Below are positions 56,869-64,000 of a DNA stretch of 64,000 nucleotides, piece by piece. The DNA is from Acidobacteriota bacterium (lineage in GTDB: Bacteria > Acidobacteriota > Thermoanaerobaculia > Multivoradales > Multivoraceae), in NCBI GenBank assembly GCA_003388555.1, contig QQVD01000023.1, forward strand, positions 1 through 64,000, read 5' to 3'. The notes under the pieces were generated by a model that was not told the DNA's origin, searched no databases, and was given only the letters and a program-made list of their open reading frames with translations. A program made the position numbers and the translations under genes. Every line of letters begins with the position of its first letter. Position 1 is the first letter of the stretch.

Positions 56869-57639
56869 TCAGTCGAGGTGTCGCTTCAGCGCCGCGAGCA
56901 CCAACTCCGGGCCGGAACGACGCTGGTAGTTCTCCGAGTGCTCGAGCCAGAGCACCTTGCCGTCGCGGTCGATCAGCAGCGTCGTCGGCACCGGCAGCGC
57001 GTCGGCGCCCGACGGCGGTCCGGAGTGCGCACCCTGGTTGCGCAGGCCGAAGGCATCGGTGACCGCGAGGTCGCGATCCGAGAGCATGATCGCCTGCAGG
57101 CCGTGGTGCCTGCGTTTGTCGCGGATCTCCTCGGGGAGATCGGTGCTGACGGTGACGACCTGGACGTCACGCTGCTCGAGCTCTCCGTGCAGCTCTGCCC
57201 ATCGCCGTAACTCGGCGACACAGTACGGTCACCAGTGGCCGCGGAAGAACTTGAGCAGCACCAGCTCGCCGGCGAGACTGGCGGAGTCGAACCGTTCGCC
57301 CCGCTCGTCCAGCGCCGTGAACTGCGGCATGGTCTCGCCGACCCGGATGCTGTTCGGCGCCACCTCCTGACGGCTGATCGCCACCGTGAACAGCAGGAGG
57401 GCCCCGATGCCGATGCCGAGCACCGCGGCGATGCCTCCGAACCAGCGGGTCCGCTGGACGAAGGCGGCGAGGCCGAGGGCGATGGCGAGGATCCAGGCGG
57501 CGACGAAGAGCGACCGGTTCTCCGGGATCGCCACCAGGCGCACCTGGCGGAACCAGAGCATCGTGGCGCCCGCCGCCAGCAGCGGGGCGCACAGCCCGAG
57601 GGCGGTGCCGAGCTTCCCGGTGTGGGTGTCCGTGCTCAT
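56869..57639 (-). CDS. Probable selenoprotein: membrane-anchored AhpC/TSA-type redoxin (UPYC)
   Basis: A 256-aa protein read through one UGA. Residues 1-90 hold three membrane spans (about 11-30, 45-61, 68-86). The rest is a peroxiredoxin/redoxin domain: APNSIRVGETMPQFTALDER, GELVLLKFFRGHW, then UGA (57231-57229, residue 137), then PYCVAELRRWAEL, TVSTDLPEEIRD, AIMLSDRDLAVTDAFGLRNQ, PTTLLIDRDGKVLWLEHSEN. In homologues the FxRGHWCPYC position is Cys, so UGA replaces exactly the first redox Cys, giving U-P-Y-C. A SECIS-like hairpin begins five bases downstream. The start is the ATG before the first span. The frame is open on both sides, so a frameshift is not needed. A single-base error TGC to TGA is the main alternative. 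Confidence 0.8.
57195..57223 (-). promoter_or_regulatory. Candidate bacterial SECIS element
   Basis: In the mRNA, UGA is followed by five bases and then a hairpin: CUG, internal loop, UCGCCG, apical loop AGUUA, CGGCGA, internal loop, CAG. The upper stem is a perfect 6 bp, the loop has G at its second position, and 16 bases separate UGA from the loop. These fit the bacterial SECIS rules as I recall them (G among the first two loop bases, loop 16-37 nt from UGA). Confidence 0.72.
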
Positions 57640-57805
57640 CACTGACGTATCGCGGCCGTGCGCGTCGGCCAAAGGCGACGGCGCTTTGCTCACGAAGGGG
57701 TTGAGGTGGCAGGAGTCTACAAGGAGCCGCGAGCGGCGTAGTCGAGGCGGAGGCCGGGAGCCGTGCGAGGACCCGCCGCACTCGGAAGTCGTCGACGCGT
57801 CTGCG

Positions 57806-59074
57806 CTAGGGCACGCTCGCCGACCACTGCGACAGATCGCCCGTCTCGAAGCCGTCGGTGAACAGCACCAGGAGCGAGGCCGAGTAGGCGTAGGCGCGTC
57901 CGTCGCCCTCACCGGTGGGCCCCATGGGATCGCCGACGAGGACGCCGCTGAGCTCGTCGATTGCGACAGCAGCACCGAAGTCGGCCGGTGCGTCCGGGTC
58001 GATCACCAGCGGCGTGGCGCGCAGGCGGGCGTACTCGCTCCACGACCCTTCGGCGCAGCTGGTCCCCGAGCGGCGGAAGAGCGCCGCGTCGCCCTGCGGG
58101 TTCGCGTTCAGGCGCTGCACGTCCTGACCGCCGAGCACCAGGTTGGCGCCGGCGAGCGAGAGCGAGTCCCCCCACGCGTCGTCCTCCAAGGCACCCTCCG
58201 GCACCACGGTCTCCTGCGGGGTCCAGAGGCCGAACTGGTTGAGACCGTACGAGACGATGGCTCCGGTGTCGGGGGTCGGCGGGATGAAGCCCCGGTTGTA
58301 ACCGGGAGCCCCCACCACCAGGCAGTCCTCGTCGACCGCCACCGAGGCGCCGAAGCGGGCACCTGATTGCAATGGGTTCTCGTAGACGATGGTGTTGACG
58401 TAGCCGACTCCGCCACCGGGCTGTCTGATCAGGATCTCGACGGCTCCGTTGTCGCCCTCGGCGGGATCGCCGACGGCGAACCAGGTGCCGTCCGTCGCCA
58501 CGGCGCTGCCGTACCCGAGATCGAAGGGCTCGGCCGCGCGCTGGAGAAGCTGCGACCAGGTGCTGCCGTCGTAGCCGAAGACCCGCATGTGCGACTGCAC
58601 GTTGCCGTCTCCCCTGGGAACCCCCAGCAGCACGACGTCCTCTGCCGCGGCCAGCGCGGCGGGGGCGGCGCCAGGGGAGGCGATCAAGGTCACGACCTGG
58701 GGGCTGGGGAACAGCCTCTGAGCCCGCACCTCGTAGGTCTGCGTGGCGGGGGGGTTGGCGCCGAAGTCGGTGATCACCGAGTAGAAGACGGTGAGGCCCG
58801 AGACCGCGACGGCCGGGCCGAGCCCCACGGCACCCGATGGCGACAGGGTCGGGCCGACGGTCCATCCCTGGGTGGAGGTGTCGAAGGTGAAGAGCTGAAT
58901 CGTCAGATCGCCGGGCGAGAGCACTGCGGCGAGAGCGCCGTCGACCGCGACGCGCAGACCGAACTCACCCATCGAGCCGCCGCTGAGCGTCTCGTCGGCC
59001 GAGATGGTCTCGAACGCGGCGAGGGGGGGCGTTGCCAAGGTCAGCAGGAGGGCGAGAGCGCGAAGCGTCTTCAT
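57806..59074 (-). CDS. Secreted propeller-like protein with DGFETGD tag
   Basis: A 422-aa exported protein: signal peptide (MKTLRALALLLTLATPPLAA), then FG-GAP-like blades with FGLRVAVDGALAAVLSPGD, GYGSAVATDGTWFAVGDPAE, FGASVAVDEDCLVVGAPGYN and FGAAVAIDELSGVLVGDPMG. It ends FTDGFETGDLSQWSASVP. AAAGGA precedes ATG 59074. It lies upstream of the selenoprotein and ECF-kinase genes on the same strand. Confidence 0.9.
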   Translation of the reverse strand: MKTLRALALLLTLATPPLAAFETISADETLSGGSMGEFGLRVAVDGALAAVLSPGDLTIQLFTFDTSTQGWTVGPTLSPSGAVGLGPAVAVSGLTVFYSVITDFGANPPATQTYEVRAQRLFPSPQVVTLIASPGAAPAALAAAEDVVLLGVPRGDGNVQSHMRVFGYDGSTWSQLLQRAAEPFDLGYGSAVATDGTWFAVGDPAEGDNGAVEILIRQPGGGVGYVNTIVYENPLQSGARFGASVAVDEDCLVVGAPGYNRGFIPPTPDTGAIVSYGLNQFGLWTPQETVVPEGALEDDAWGDSLSLAGANLVLGGQDVQRLNANPQGDAALFRRSGTSCAEGSWSEYARLRATPLVIDPDAPADFGAAVAIDELSGVLVGDPMGPTGEGDGRAYAYSASLLVLFTDGFETGDLSQWSASVP

Positions 59075-59381
59075 CGGGTGGTCCTTTCTGGTCGTGTCGT
59101 GGGCTTGGCTGGCACTGCCCCTACGTACCGACTCAGGTGCGATACGGACGCACCGGCTTCGAGCGGACACAGCTCGTGCCTCTTCGCGCCGCCGCCGACA
59201 TTCGGTGCCGTCGACGAGACACTTCTCCCTCCGGCGCCGGACAACCGAACCGCGTTTCTTGGGCGGATCGACTCCACGGGTGATCGAGTGCCACCGGCGG
59301 TCCGTGGAGAACGTGACCTCGATGCCGCCGGGGTCGGCGACCAACCCACGAGGGGGTGTGGGCGCGTGGCGGGAGCAGTCC
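59075..59381. other. 307-bp intergenic region
   Basis: Separates the tagged propeller gene from the sugar-dehydrogenase gene on the same strand. No ORF with credible coding character, RNA or repeat was seen. Confidence 0.4.
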
Positions 59382-60959
59382 CTACTGCGGCGTCATGCGC
59401 ACGATCTGGCCGCCGGACGCGTGCTCGAGCAGCAGCAGGATGGTGCCGTCGGGCGCGACCTCGATGTCGCGCACCCGGGCCAGGTCCTCGACCACCTTCT
59501 CGCGGGCGACCAGGCGACCGTCCTCCATCACGTAGCGCTCGACGTCGGAGCCCTTGAGCGAGCCGACCAGCAGGTGGCCTCGCCAGCCGGGGAACGCCTC
59601 GCCGTCGTAGACCACGAAGCTGGAGACGGCGACTCCGGGTGTCAGGTCGACGACCGGCTGGTCGATGTCTTCGAGCGGGACGGTGATGCCGAGTCCCTCG
59701 CCGTCGACCGGCTTGCCGTTGTAGTGCACGCCCTTGGAGGTCAGCGGCCAGCCGTAGTTGTGCCCTCGCACGATGAGGTTGACCTCGTCGCCGCCGCGGG
59801 GGCCCATCTCGGTCTCCCAGAGCTGGCCGGTCGCCGGGTCGAACTCGAGGCCGTGCGGGCTGCGGTGGCCGAGGGTCCAGATCGTGCCGAACGCGCCGGG
59901 CACGTCGACGAACGGATTGTCCGCCGGCACCCGACCGTCGTCGTGCAGGCGGTGAATCTTGCCCCACGGTCGATCGAGGTCCTGGATGCCGGTGTAGCCG
60001 AAGCCCGGCATCATGCCGAAGCTGAGGAAGAGGTGGCCGGCGCCGTCGAACGCGATCCGCCCGCCGGCCGCCATGTCGGTGCCCGGGGCGTAGAGCTTCT
60101 TGTCCACTGCCCAGAGGGTCTCCTCGTCGACCCAACGGCCGTCGCGGATGCGGCCGCGGACCAGCTTGAGCGCCGACACCGGTGGCTTCCCTGCGCCCCG
60201 GCTGACCTCGTTGCAGTCGCTGCAGCGGTCGCCGTAGGAGAGGTAGATCCAGCCGTTCTCCTCGAACTCGGGATGCGGCGCGACGTCGAGGATCCAGCCG
60301 TTGCCGAAGCGCAGGATGCCGCCGCTCGGCGCGTCGTCGTAGCCGGTCGGTGCCCCGGCGACGAGGTCGGACTGCTCGCCCTGCGGCGAGATGACACTGA
60401 GTCCGCGCATCTTCTCGGTCAGCAGGATGCGGCCGTCGGGCAGCGGAGCGATGGAGTAGGGCAGCGGATCGAGATCCGCGACGACGGTCTCGAAGCGGAA
60501 GTCGTGCAGCTCGCTCGACTGCACGGCGGTCGGCACCTCGAGCGGCGCGGCGACCTTGAAGTCCGCGAACGGCATCTGGGCGCGCTCCTCGGCGATGTAG
60601 ATGGCGAGCGAGCGGATCTGCGTGTCGCTCAGCTCGCCGGAGAACGCCTCCATGCCGGTGCCGCGCACCCCCTTGGCGATCGTCGCCGCGATCTGCTCGA
60701 CGGAATCGCCGTGCTTCAGCTCGACGCCCACCAGCGGCGTACCCTGGGCTTCGCCGCTGAGGTCCGCACCGTGGCAGACCGCGCAGTAGTCGACGTAGAG
60801 AGCGGCCCACGCCGAGCTGTCGCTGGCGCCGGAGGCCGGCGCCTGGCCGAGGGAGGTCGCCGCGGTGAGCAGACAGCCCAGGGCCGCGAGGCAAGGAACG
60901 AGAGAGGGAGCGGAGGGTAGAGAGGGTACGGAAGGCACGGAGTCACGCATGAGGGGCAT
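59382..60959 (-). CDS. Cytochrome c-PQQ-type sugar dehydrogenase fusion
   Basis: A 525-aa exported protein. After a signal peptide with a Ser/Val/Pro-rich start, residues about 48-125 form a class I cytochrome c domain: heme-binding YCAVCHGADLSG and a distal Met in TGMEAFSGELSD. The rest is an aldose-sugar-dehydrogenase/GSDH-type propeller (PYSIAPLPDGRILLTEKMRG, GHRSPHGLEFDPATGQLWET, EMGPRGGDEVN, HNYGWPLTSKG). It would oxidise sugars in the periplasm with PQQ and pass electrons through the fused heme. The fusion of the heme N-terminally is noteworthy. PQQ synthesis genes are not in the window. Confidence 0.92.
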   Translation of the reverse strand: MPLMRDSVPSVPSLPSAPSLVPCLAALGCLLTAATSLGQAPASGASDSSAWAALYVDYCAVCHGADLSGEAQGTPLVGVELKHGDSVEQIAATIAKGVRGTGMEAFSGELSDTQIRSLAIYIAEERAQMPFADFKVAAPLEVPTAVQSSELHDFRFETVVADLDPLPYSIAPLPDGRILLTEKMRGLSVISPQGEQSDLVAGAPTGYDDAPSGGILRFGNGWILDVAPHPEFEENGWIYLSYGDRCSDCNEVSRGAGKPPVSALKLVRGRIRDGRWVDEETLWAVDKKLYAPGTDMAAGGRIAFDGAGHLFLSFGMMPGFGYTGIQDLDRPWGKIHRLHDDGRVPADNPFVDVPGAFGTIWTLGHRSPHGLEFDPATGQLWETEMGPRGGDEVNLIVRGHNYGWPLTSKGVHYNGKPVDGEGLGITVPLEDIDQPVVDLTPGVAVSSFVVYDGEAFPGWRGHLLVGSLKGSDVERYVMEDGRLVAREKVVEDLARVRDIEVAPDGTILLLLEHASGGQIVRMTPQ

Positions 60960-61261
60960 CTCCCAGACGACAGCTTCCGGACAGGAGAATCGAGGTGTTT
61001 GCCCATAGCCTAGCGACTTCGTGCAACGAGGCGCGCCCGTTCCCGAAGCCCGCGGTGTCGGACGGACGAAGCCCGGTACATGGATCTGCCGGCACCGAGG
61101 TACAGCTCGCAGTCATGGCGGTGGCGAGCACGATCGCCGACCGATGCGGATACTTGCGGCTCATGGAAGTCTCAGAGGGTCCATCGACTTCCCTCCGAGT
61201 CCCTCCTCATCACCATCCGGTCGTCAACGCCGATGAGCGTGTGTTGGCGAGCGACCGTTGT
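60960..61261. other. Intergenic region upstream of the winged-helix gene
   Basis: About 300 bp of divergent space with no supported gene; codon use of the short readings is poor. The regulatory palindrome and -10 begin at 61262. Confidence 0.4.
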
Positions 61262-61294
61262 GCGGTCGATATCGACCGCTTTCCGGTGTATAAT
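61262..61294 (+). promoter_or_regulatory. 18-bp palindrome plus consensus -10 (TATAAT)
   Basis: GCGGTCGAT-ATCGACCGC (61262-61279) is a perfect 18-bp palindrome, placed where the -35 box would be, and TATAAT (61289-61294) is a consensus -10 fourteen bases before ATG 61309. It is a likely autoregulatory operator of the winged-helix protein. Confidence 0.7.
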
Positions 61295-61308
61295 GGCCAG
61301 AGGTCATC

Positions 61309-61671
61309 ATGCAGGATCCAACTCTCGACGCCGTCTTCGGCAACACCTCCGCGACCCGCGTTCTCCTATTCCTCGAGAACTACGGATCCGGTCACGCCGC
61401 CCGAATTGCCAGGACCTTCGGGATGTCTCCCAGCAGGGCCCGCGAGCAGCTGGAGAAGTTCGAAAGTGCGAGCCTCTTGACGAGCCGCCCCGTCGGCCGG
61501 TCCCGTGTCTTCGAGTGGAATCCGCGGAGCCCAATCGTCGATGGGCTGCGGAACTTCCTTGCCACCGTCCTTGCGGGGCTCCCTACAGAGGTAACGAAGA
61601 AGTACTTCCGTCAGAGGCAGCGACCTCGGCGTAGCGGAAAGCCCCTCGAGGTCCAGAAGGTCGGCCGTTGA
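61309..61671 (+). CDS. Winged-helix DNA-binding protein of a nucleotidyltransferase pair
   Basis: A 120-aa protein: LDAVFGNTSATRVLLFLENYG, then HAARIARTFGMSPSRAREQLEKFE (HTH) and the wing LLTSRPVGRSRVFEWNP, with a basic C-terminus (RQRQRPRRSGK). It looks like the ArsR-like antitoxin or repressor half of an AbiE-like or HTH/nucleotidyltransferase cassette. A purine-rich GAGG lies upstream of the ATG. The next gene overlaps its stop (TTGA). The local sequence is less GC-rich than average, suggesting transfer. Confidence 0.82.
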   Translation: MQDPTLDAVFGNTSATRVLLFLENYGSGHAARIARTFGMSPSRAREQLEKFESASLLTSRPVGRSRVFEWNPRSPIVDGLRNFLATVLAGLPTEVTKKYFRQRQRPRRSGKPLEVQKVGR

Positions 61672-62216
61672 TCACTGAGCGCTCGAGTCTGCTGGAGGTC
61701 GCTGGCCTCGTTTCTAGGGCTCTGAGCGAGGCGGGAATCACAGCGGTCCTCTCGGGAGGCGGAGCAGTGTCGGCCTACACCGACAACGAGTACCAGTCAG
61801 CGGATCTCGACTTCGTCTGCTCTGCACACATGCGGTATCTCGAGCGGGCGCTGCAACCGCTGGGTTTCGAACGGGCGAGCCAAGGACGAGCGCGCTACTT
61901 CGATCATCCGAAGAGCCGATGGTTCGTCGAGTTTCCTCCTGGCCCCGTCTCCTTCGGCCGCTCTTTTCCGGCGGCAAGCGAGTTTGCGAGCATCGCTACG
62001 CCCTATGGTCCTCTCGTGGTCATTACACCGACGCAGAGCGTGATGGACCGCCTCGCTGCTTACCTACACTGGCAGGACCGACAGGCCCTCGACCAGGCAC
62101 TCATGGTCGCTGCTCACCAGACGGTCGATGCTGTCGAGATCCGGCGTTGGGCCGAAGCGGAGGGCATGTCGAGGACCGAAATCGACGACTTCCTCCGTCG
62201 ATCTTTGTCGAAGTAG
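61668..62216 (+). CDS. Nucleotidyltransferase-like protein (AbiEii/DUF6036-type)
   Basis: A 182-aa protein with a nucleotidyltransferase-type active-site region: ITAVLSGGGAVSAYTDNEYQ then SADLDFVCSAHM (GG...DLD), and a C-terminal VMDRLAAYLHWQDRQALDQA helix. In related cassettes the enzyme is the toxin or effector. The TTG start overlaps the winged-helix stop by four bases. Only remote similarity can be judged by eye. Confidence 0.78.
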   Translation: MITERSSLLEVAGLVSRALSEAGITAVLSGGGAVSAYTDNEYQSADLDFVCSAHMRYLERALQPLGFERASQGRARYFDHPKSRWFVEFPPGPVSFGRSFPAASEFASIATPYGPLVVITPTQSVMDRLAAYLHWQDRQALDQALMVAAHQTVDAVEIRRWAEAEGMSRTEIDDFLRRSLSK

Positions 62217-62353
62217 CCCTGCAGTGGACTCGGACTCCGTCTGGGGCCCGGATCAGGAGATCGGGGCCGCAGGACAGGCGGACTGGCACACCGAGCGATC
62301 GAGTGGAATCAGGCGCGTCAGGATGTGCCATCGTCGAACCGAAGGGAAGGCAC

Positions 62354-62566
62354 ATGTCGGCCATCGAGATCAGCTCGAAGGTGGACGAGAAGGCCTGGAA
62401 CGAGCTCCGCCAGCTGGCGCAGGAGACGAACCGAAGCGTCTCCGGCCTCTTGACTGAGGCGGTCCAGGAGTACCTGAGCAGGCGTCGCGTCCGGTCGAGC
62501 GTGCTACGGCACCTGGAGGACTCGATCCATGAGAACGAGGAGCTGGGCGGGGTCCTCGCAGAGTGA
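62354..62566 (+). CDS. Orphan ribbon-helix-helix antitoxin-like protein
   Basis: A 70-aa protein: SSKVDEKAWNELRQLAQETN then SVSGLLTEAVQEYLSRRRVR (RHH) and the acidic tail LEDSIHENEELGGVLAE, the usual layout of a PIN-partner antitoxin. GAAGGGAAGG precedes the ATG. No PIN gene follows; the 100 bp to the next gene contain no toxin remnant that I can identify, so it is an orphan. Confidence 0.82.
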   Translation: MSAIEISSKVDEKAWNELRQLAQETNRSVSGLLTEAVQEYLSRRRVRSSVLRHLEDSIHENEELGGVLAE

Positions 62567-62666
62567 AACGGTAGCTGCCCGTGCTTAGACCCCAGTGGAT
62601 CTGAGCCCTTGGGGTCTGCGGCACCTGAGGCGAGGTCTAGCGGAGACTTTCAGCGAGGGGTCAACC

Positions 62667-63086
62667 ATGACGCGAATGAGTCGAGACGAGAAGCGGGCTT
62701 TCCTGGCCGGTCTGCACGTCGGCATCCTCGGCCTCGAGGATCCAGGGTCGGGCCCGCTCCTGGCGCCCGTCTGGTACGACGTCGCTCCGGGCGACCAGCT
62801 CTGGTTCACCACCGACGCCGGATCGCGCAAGGGCAGGCTGCTCGAGGTCGGACGGCGGGTGAGCCTCGTCGCCCAGACCGAGACGTCGCCGTACACCTAC
62901 GTCAGCACAGAGGGCCCGGTGGTTTCGATCCGCGGGGCCTCCGACGAGGAGCTCCTGCACATGGCCGTCCGCTACCTCGGAGAAGAGCGGGGGACGGCCT
63001 ACGCCAACTCCGGCGGCTTCGAAGGCCAGGTGACGGTGCACGTCGCGATCGAGCGCTGGCTCGGCGTCGACTACCGCAAGGAGTGA
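62667..63086 (+). CDS. Pyridoxamine-phosphate-oxidase-like flavin-binding protein
   Basis: A 139-aa split-barrel protein of the PPOX/F420- or FMN-binding group: MSRDEKRAFLAGLHVGILGL, APVWYDVAPGDQLWFTTDAG, SRKGRLLEVGRRVSLVAQTE and YTYVSTEGPV. Such proteins reduce or oxidise small molecules with FMN or F420. ATG 62667 has GCGAGGGG upstream; a longer GTG start is possible. It lies between toxin-antitoxin genes and has no obvious partner. Confidence 0.85.
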   Translation: MTRMSRDEKRAFLAGLHVGILGLEDPGSGPLLAPVWYDVAPGDQLWFTTDAGSRKGRLLEVGRRVSLVAQTETSPYTYVSTEGPVVSIRGASDEELLHMAVRYLGEERGTAYANSGGFEGQVTVHVAIERWLGVDYRKE

Positions 63087-63132
63087 GAGCTGTCCGCAGG
63101 ACTGAGATGCTCGTACCCCCGCAGAGTGGTAT

Positions 63133-63150
63133 CCTTACCTGCAAGTAAGG
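63133..63150. promoter_or_regulatory. VapB operator palindrome
   Basis: CCTTAC-CTGCAA-GTAAGG is a perfect 6+6+6 inverted repeat 25 bases before the antitoxin start, typical of toxin-antitoxin autoregulation. Confidence 0.75.
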
Positions 63151-63175
63151 AATCCGGAGTCTGGAAAGGAGCAGT

Positions 63176-63445
63176 ATGGCTTCGGCAACCCTGACGAGCA
63201 AAGGCCAGGTGACGATTCCAAAGTCCGTGCGAGATGCTCTCGCTCTCGACCCTGGAGACCGCCTGGAGTTTCGTGTGCGAGACGACCGAGTCGTCGAAGT
63301 GCGGCTTCAAGATGTCGACCTGCTCAGCCTCGTCGGGATCGTCAAGCCTCGCGAGCGCGGCATCACGGTTGAACAGATGAATCGGGACATCGCGGCCTCG
63401 ACTGCGAAGGGCACGCCTAGAGCAAGAAGGAAGCGCAGGAAGTGA
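63176..63445 (+). CDS. vapB: VapB-like AbrB/MazE-type antitoxin
   Basis: An 89-aa antitoxin: SATLTSKGQVTIPKSVRDAL then DPGDRLEFRVRDDRVVEVRL (swapped-hairpin AbrB fold), followed by a basic tail. AAAGGA lies five bases before the ATG. The stop overlaps the toxin start (GTGA). Confidence 0.93.
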   Translation: MASATLTSKGQVTIPKSVRDALALDPGDRLEFRVRDDRVVEVRLQDVDLLSLVGIVKPRERGITVEQMNRDIAASTAKGTPRARRKRRK

Positions 63446-63840
63446 TTGCGCTCGACACCAACGTTCTGGTTCGACTCCTGGTCGAAGACGACGAAGCGCA
63501 GACCGCACGCTGCAAAGCTCTGGTCGAGAGGATCCAGGCCGAAGGCGCCACAGCCTGGGTGTCCGACGTGGTGATCTGCGAGTTCGTCTGGGTCCTCTCG
63601 ACCAGCTACAAGTTGGGCCGGGGCGACGTCAGCGATCTCGTCGATGCGCTCTTGCGAGCGCGCCATCTGGTGTACCGAGATTCGGCGCGTCTACGGCGTG
63701 CCCTCGATCGCTTCCGAGCTGGCAAAGGGAACTTTGCCGACTACCTCGTTCGGGAAGACGCTGTCGAGGCGGGATGCTCGCAGCTGGCCACCTTCGATGG
63801 CGCCCTGCTGAATGAGGCGGAGTTCTTCATCGAGCCTTGA
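63442..63840 (+). CDS. vapC: PIN-domain toxin (VapC-like)
   Basis: A 132-aa PIN ribonuclease: IALDTNVLVRLLVEDD (Asp5), VVICEFVWVL (Glu), NFADYLVRE (Asp) and ATFDGALLNE (Asp). The GTG start overlaps the antitoxin stop. The remaining 160 bp to the window edge contain no gene I can support. Confidence 0.93.
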   Translation: MIALDTNVLVRLLVEDDEAQTARCKALVERIQAEGATAWVSDVVICEFVWVLSTSYKLGRGDVSDLVDALLRARHLVYRDSARLRRALDRFRAGKGNFADYLVREDAVEAGCSQLATFDGALLNEAEFFIEP

Positions 63841-64000
63841 ACCGCGGGAGTTCTTCGGGGGACGCACCCGGACAGCGCGACGGCAAACGCACTCAGGGCG
63901 AGAGCGGCGGCCGATGGGCAATGCACGTCGGGTGACCGGCTGGACTCAGTATCCACCGACGCCCGACACCTTCCCACGCTCCCTTGGGGCCCCACCACTC

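Noticed and set aside
63741-63998. Possible lipoprotein on the minus strand at the right edge (lipobox-like LSGC)
   Set aside because: It overlaps the 3' end of the VapC gene antisense, and the downstream part is the shadow of that gene.

Overview
The window is about 70% GC, densely coded on both strands, and reads like an uncultured Acidobacteriota chromosome. The main pointer is two ADOP-type permeases (the family is named 'acidobacterial duplicated orphan permease'), one coupled to a PadR regulator. Secreted beta-propellers, TPR-linked Ser/Thr kinases with PF07638-type ECF sigma factors, PadR/HAAS-RDD pairs and many VapBC modules also fit. No rRNA, tRNA, transposase, prophage or CRISPR array was seen. 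The class (possibly Thermoanaerobaculia) is a guess.

Layout. 1-4260: OmpA-like lipoprotein and a coupled CoA-transferase/HMG-CoA-lyase operon, set among unusual G-rich polypurine satellites. 4268-12425: envelope and secreted proteins, a GNAT protein, a PadR/RDD pair with a palindromic promoter, and an esterase lipoprotein. 12481-14725: MarR-controlled DUF1330/VOC/DoxX genes. 14828-18384: a secreted protein and an ADOP permease. 18511-23079: an 83-bp tandem duplication, then a Rieske oxygenase/crotonase/DsbA-like operon and a beta-lactamase-fold hydrolase. 23107-24638: ECF sigma and zf-HC2 anti-sigma, with a second large G-rich array upstream. 25345-34211: beta-helix protein, Cys-rich secreted protein, Nudix hydrolase, DUF5117/DUF4953-like metalloprotease, and an SGNH-like/MBOAT acylation pair. 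34228-37728: VapBC, periplasmic DJ-1/PfpI protein, SRPBCC protein, nucleotidyltransferase cassette. 37947-59074: two kinase/ECF modules embedded among five secreted propeller or FG-GAP proteins that share one C-terminal tag, with a PadR/ADOP pair, two VapBC modules and a decayed TPR gene between them. 59382-63840: cytochrome c-sugar dehydrogenase fusion, a winged-helix/nucleotidyltransferase pair, an orphan antitoxin, a PPOX-like flavoprotein and another VapBC.

Most notable points. (1) A membrane-anchored redoxin at 56869-57639 is interrupted by a single in-frame UGA exactly at the first redox cysteine (U-P-Y-C). A good bacterial SECIS hairpin follows at once, so this is probably a selenoprotein. 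(2) Five otherwise dissimilar secreted proteins end in DGFExG(D/N)xSxW and all five lie beside the two kinase/ECF loci, suggesting a shared sorting tag and a linked regulatory/export module. (3) Several genes have a -10-like hexamer only 6-9 nt before the start codon and no Shine-Dalgarno, which points to leaderless transcription, including an antitoxin whose start codon lies inside its own operator palindrome. (4) Four VapBC pairs, two nucleotidyltransferase cassettes and an orphan antitoxin fall within 30 kb.
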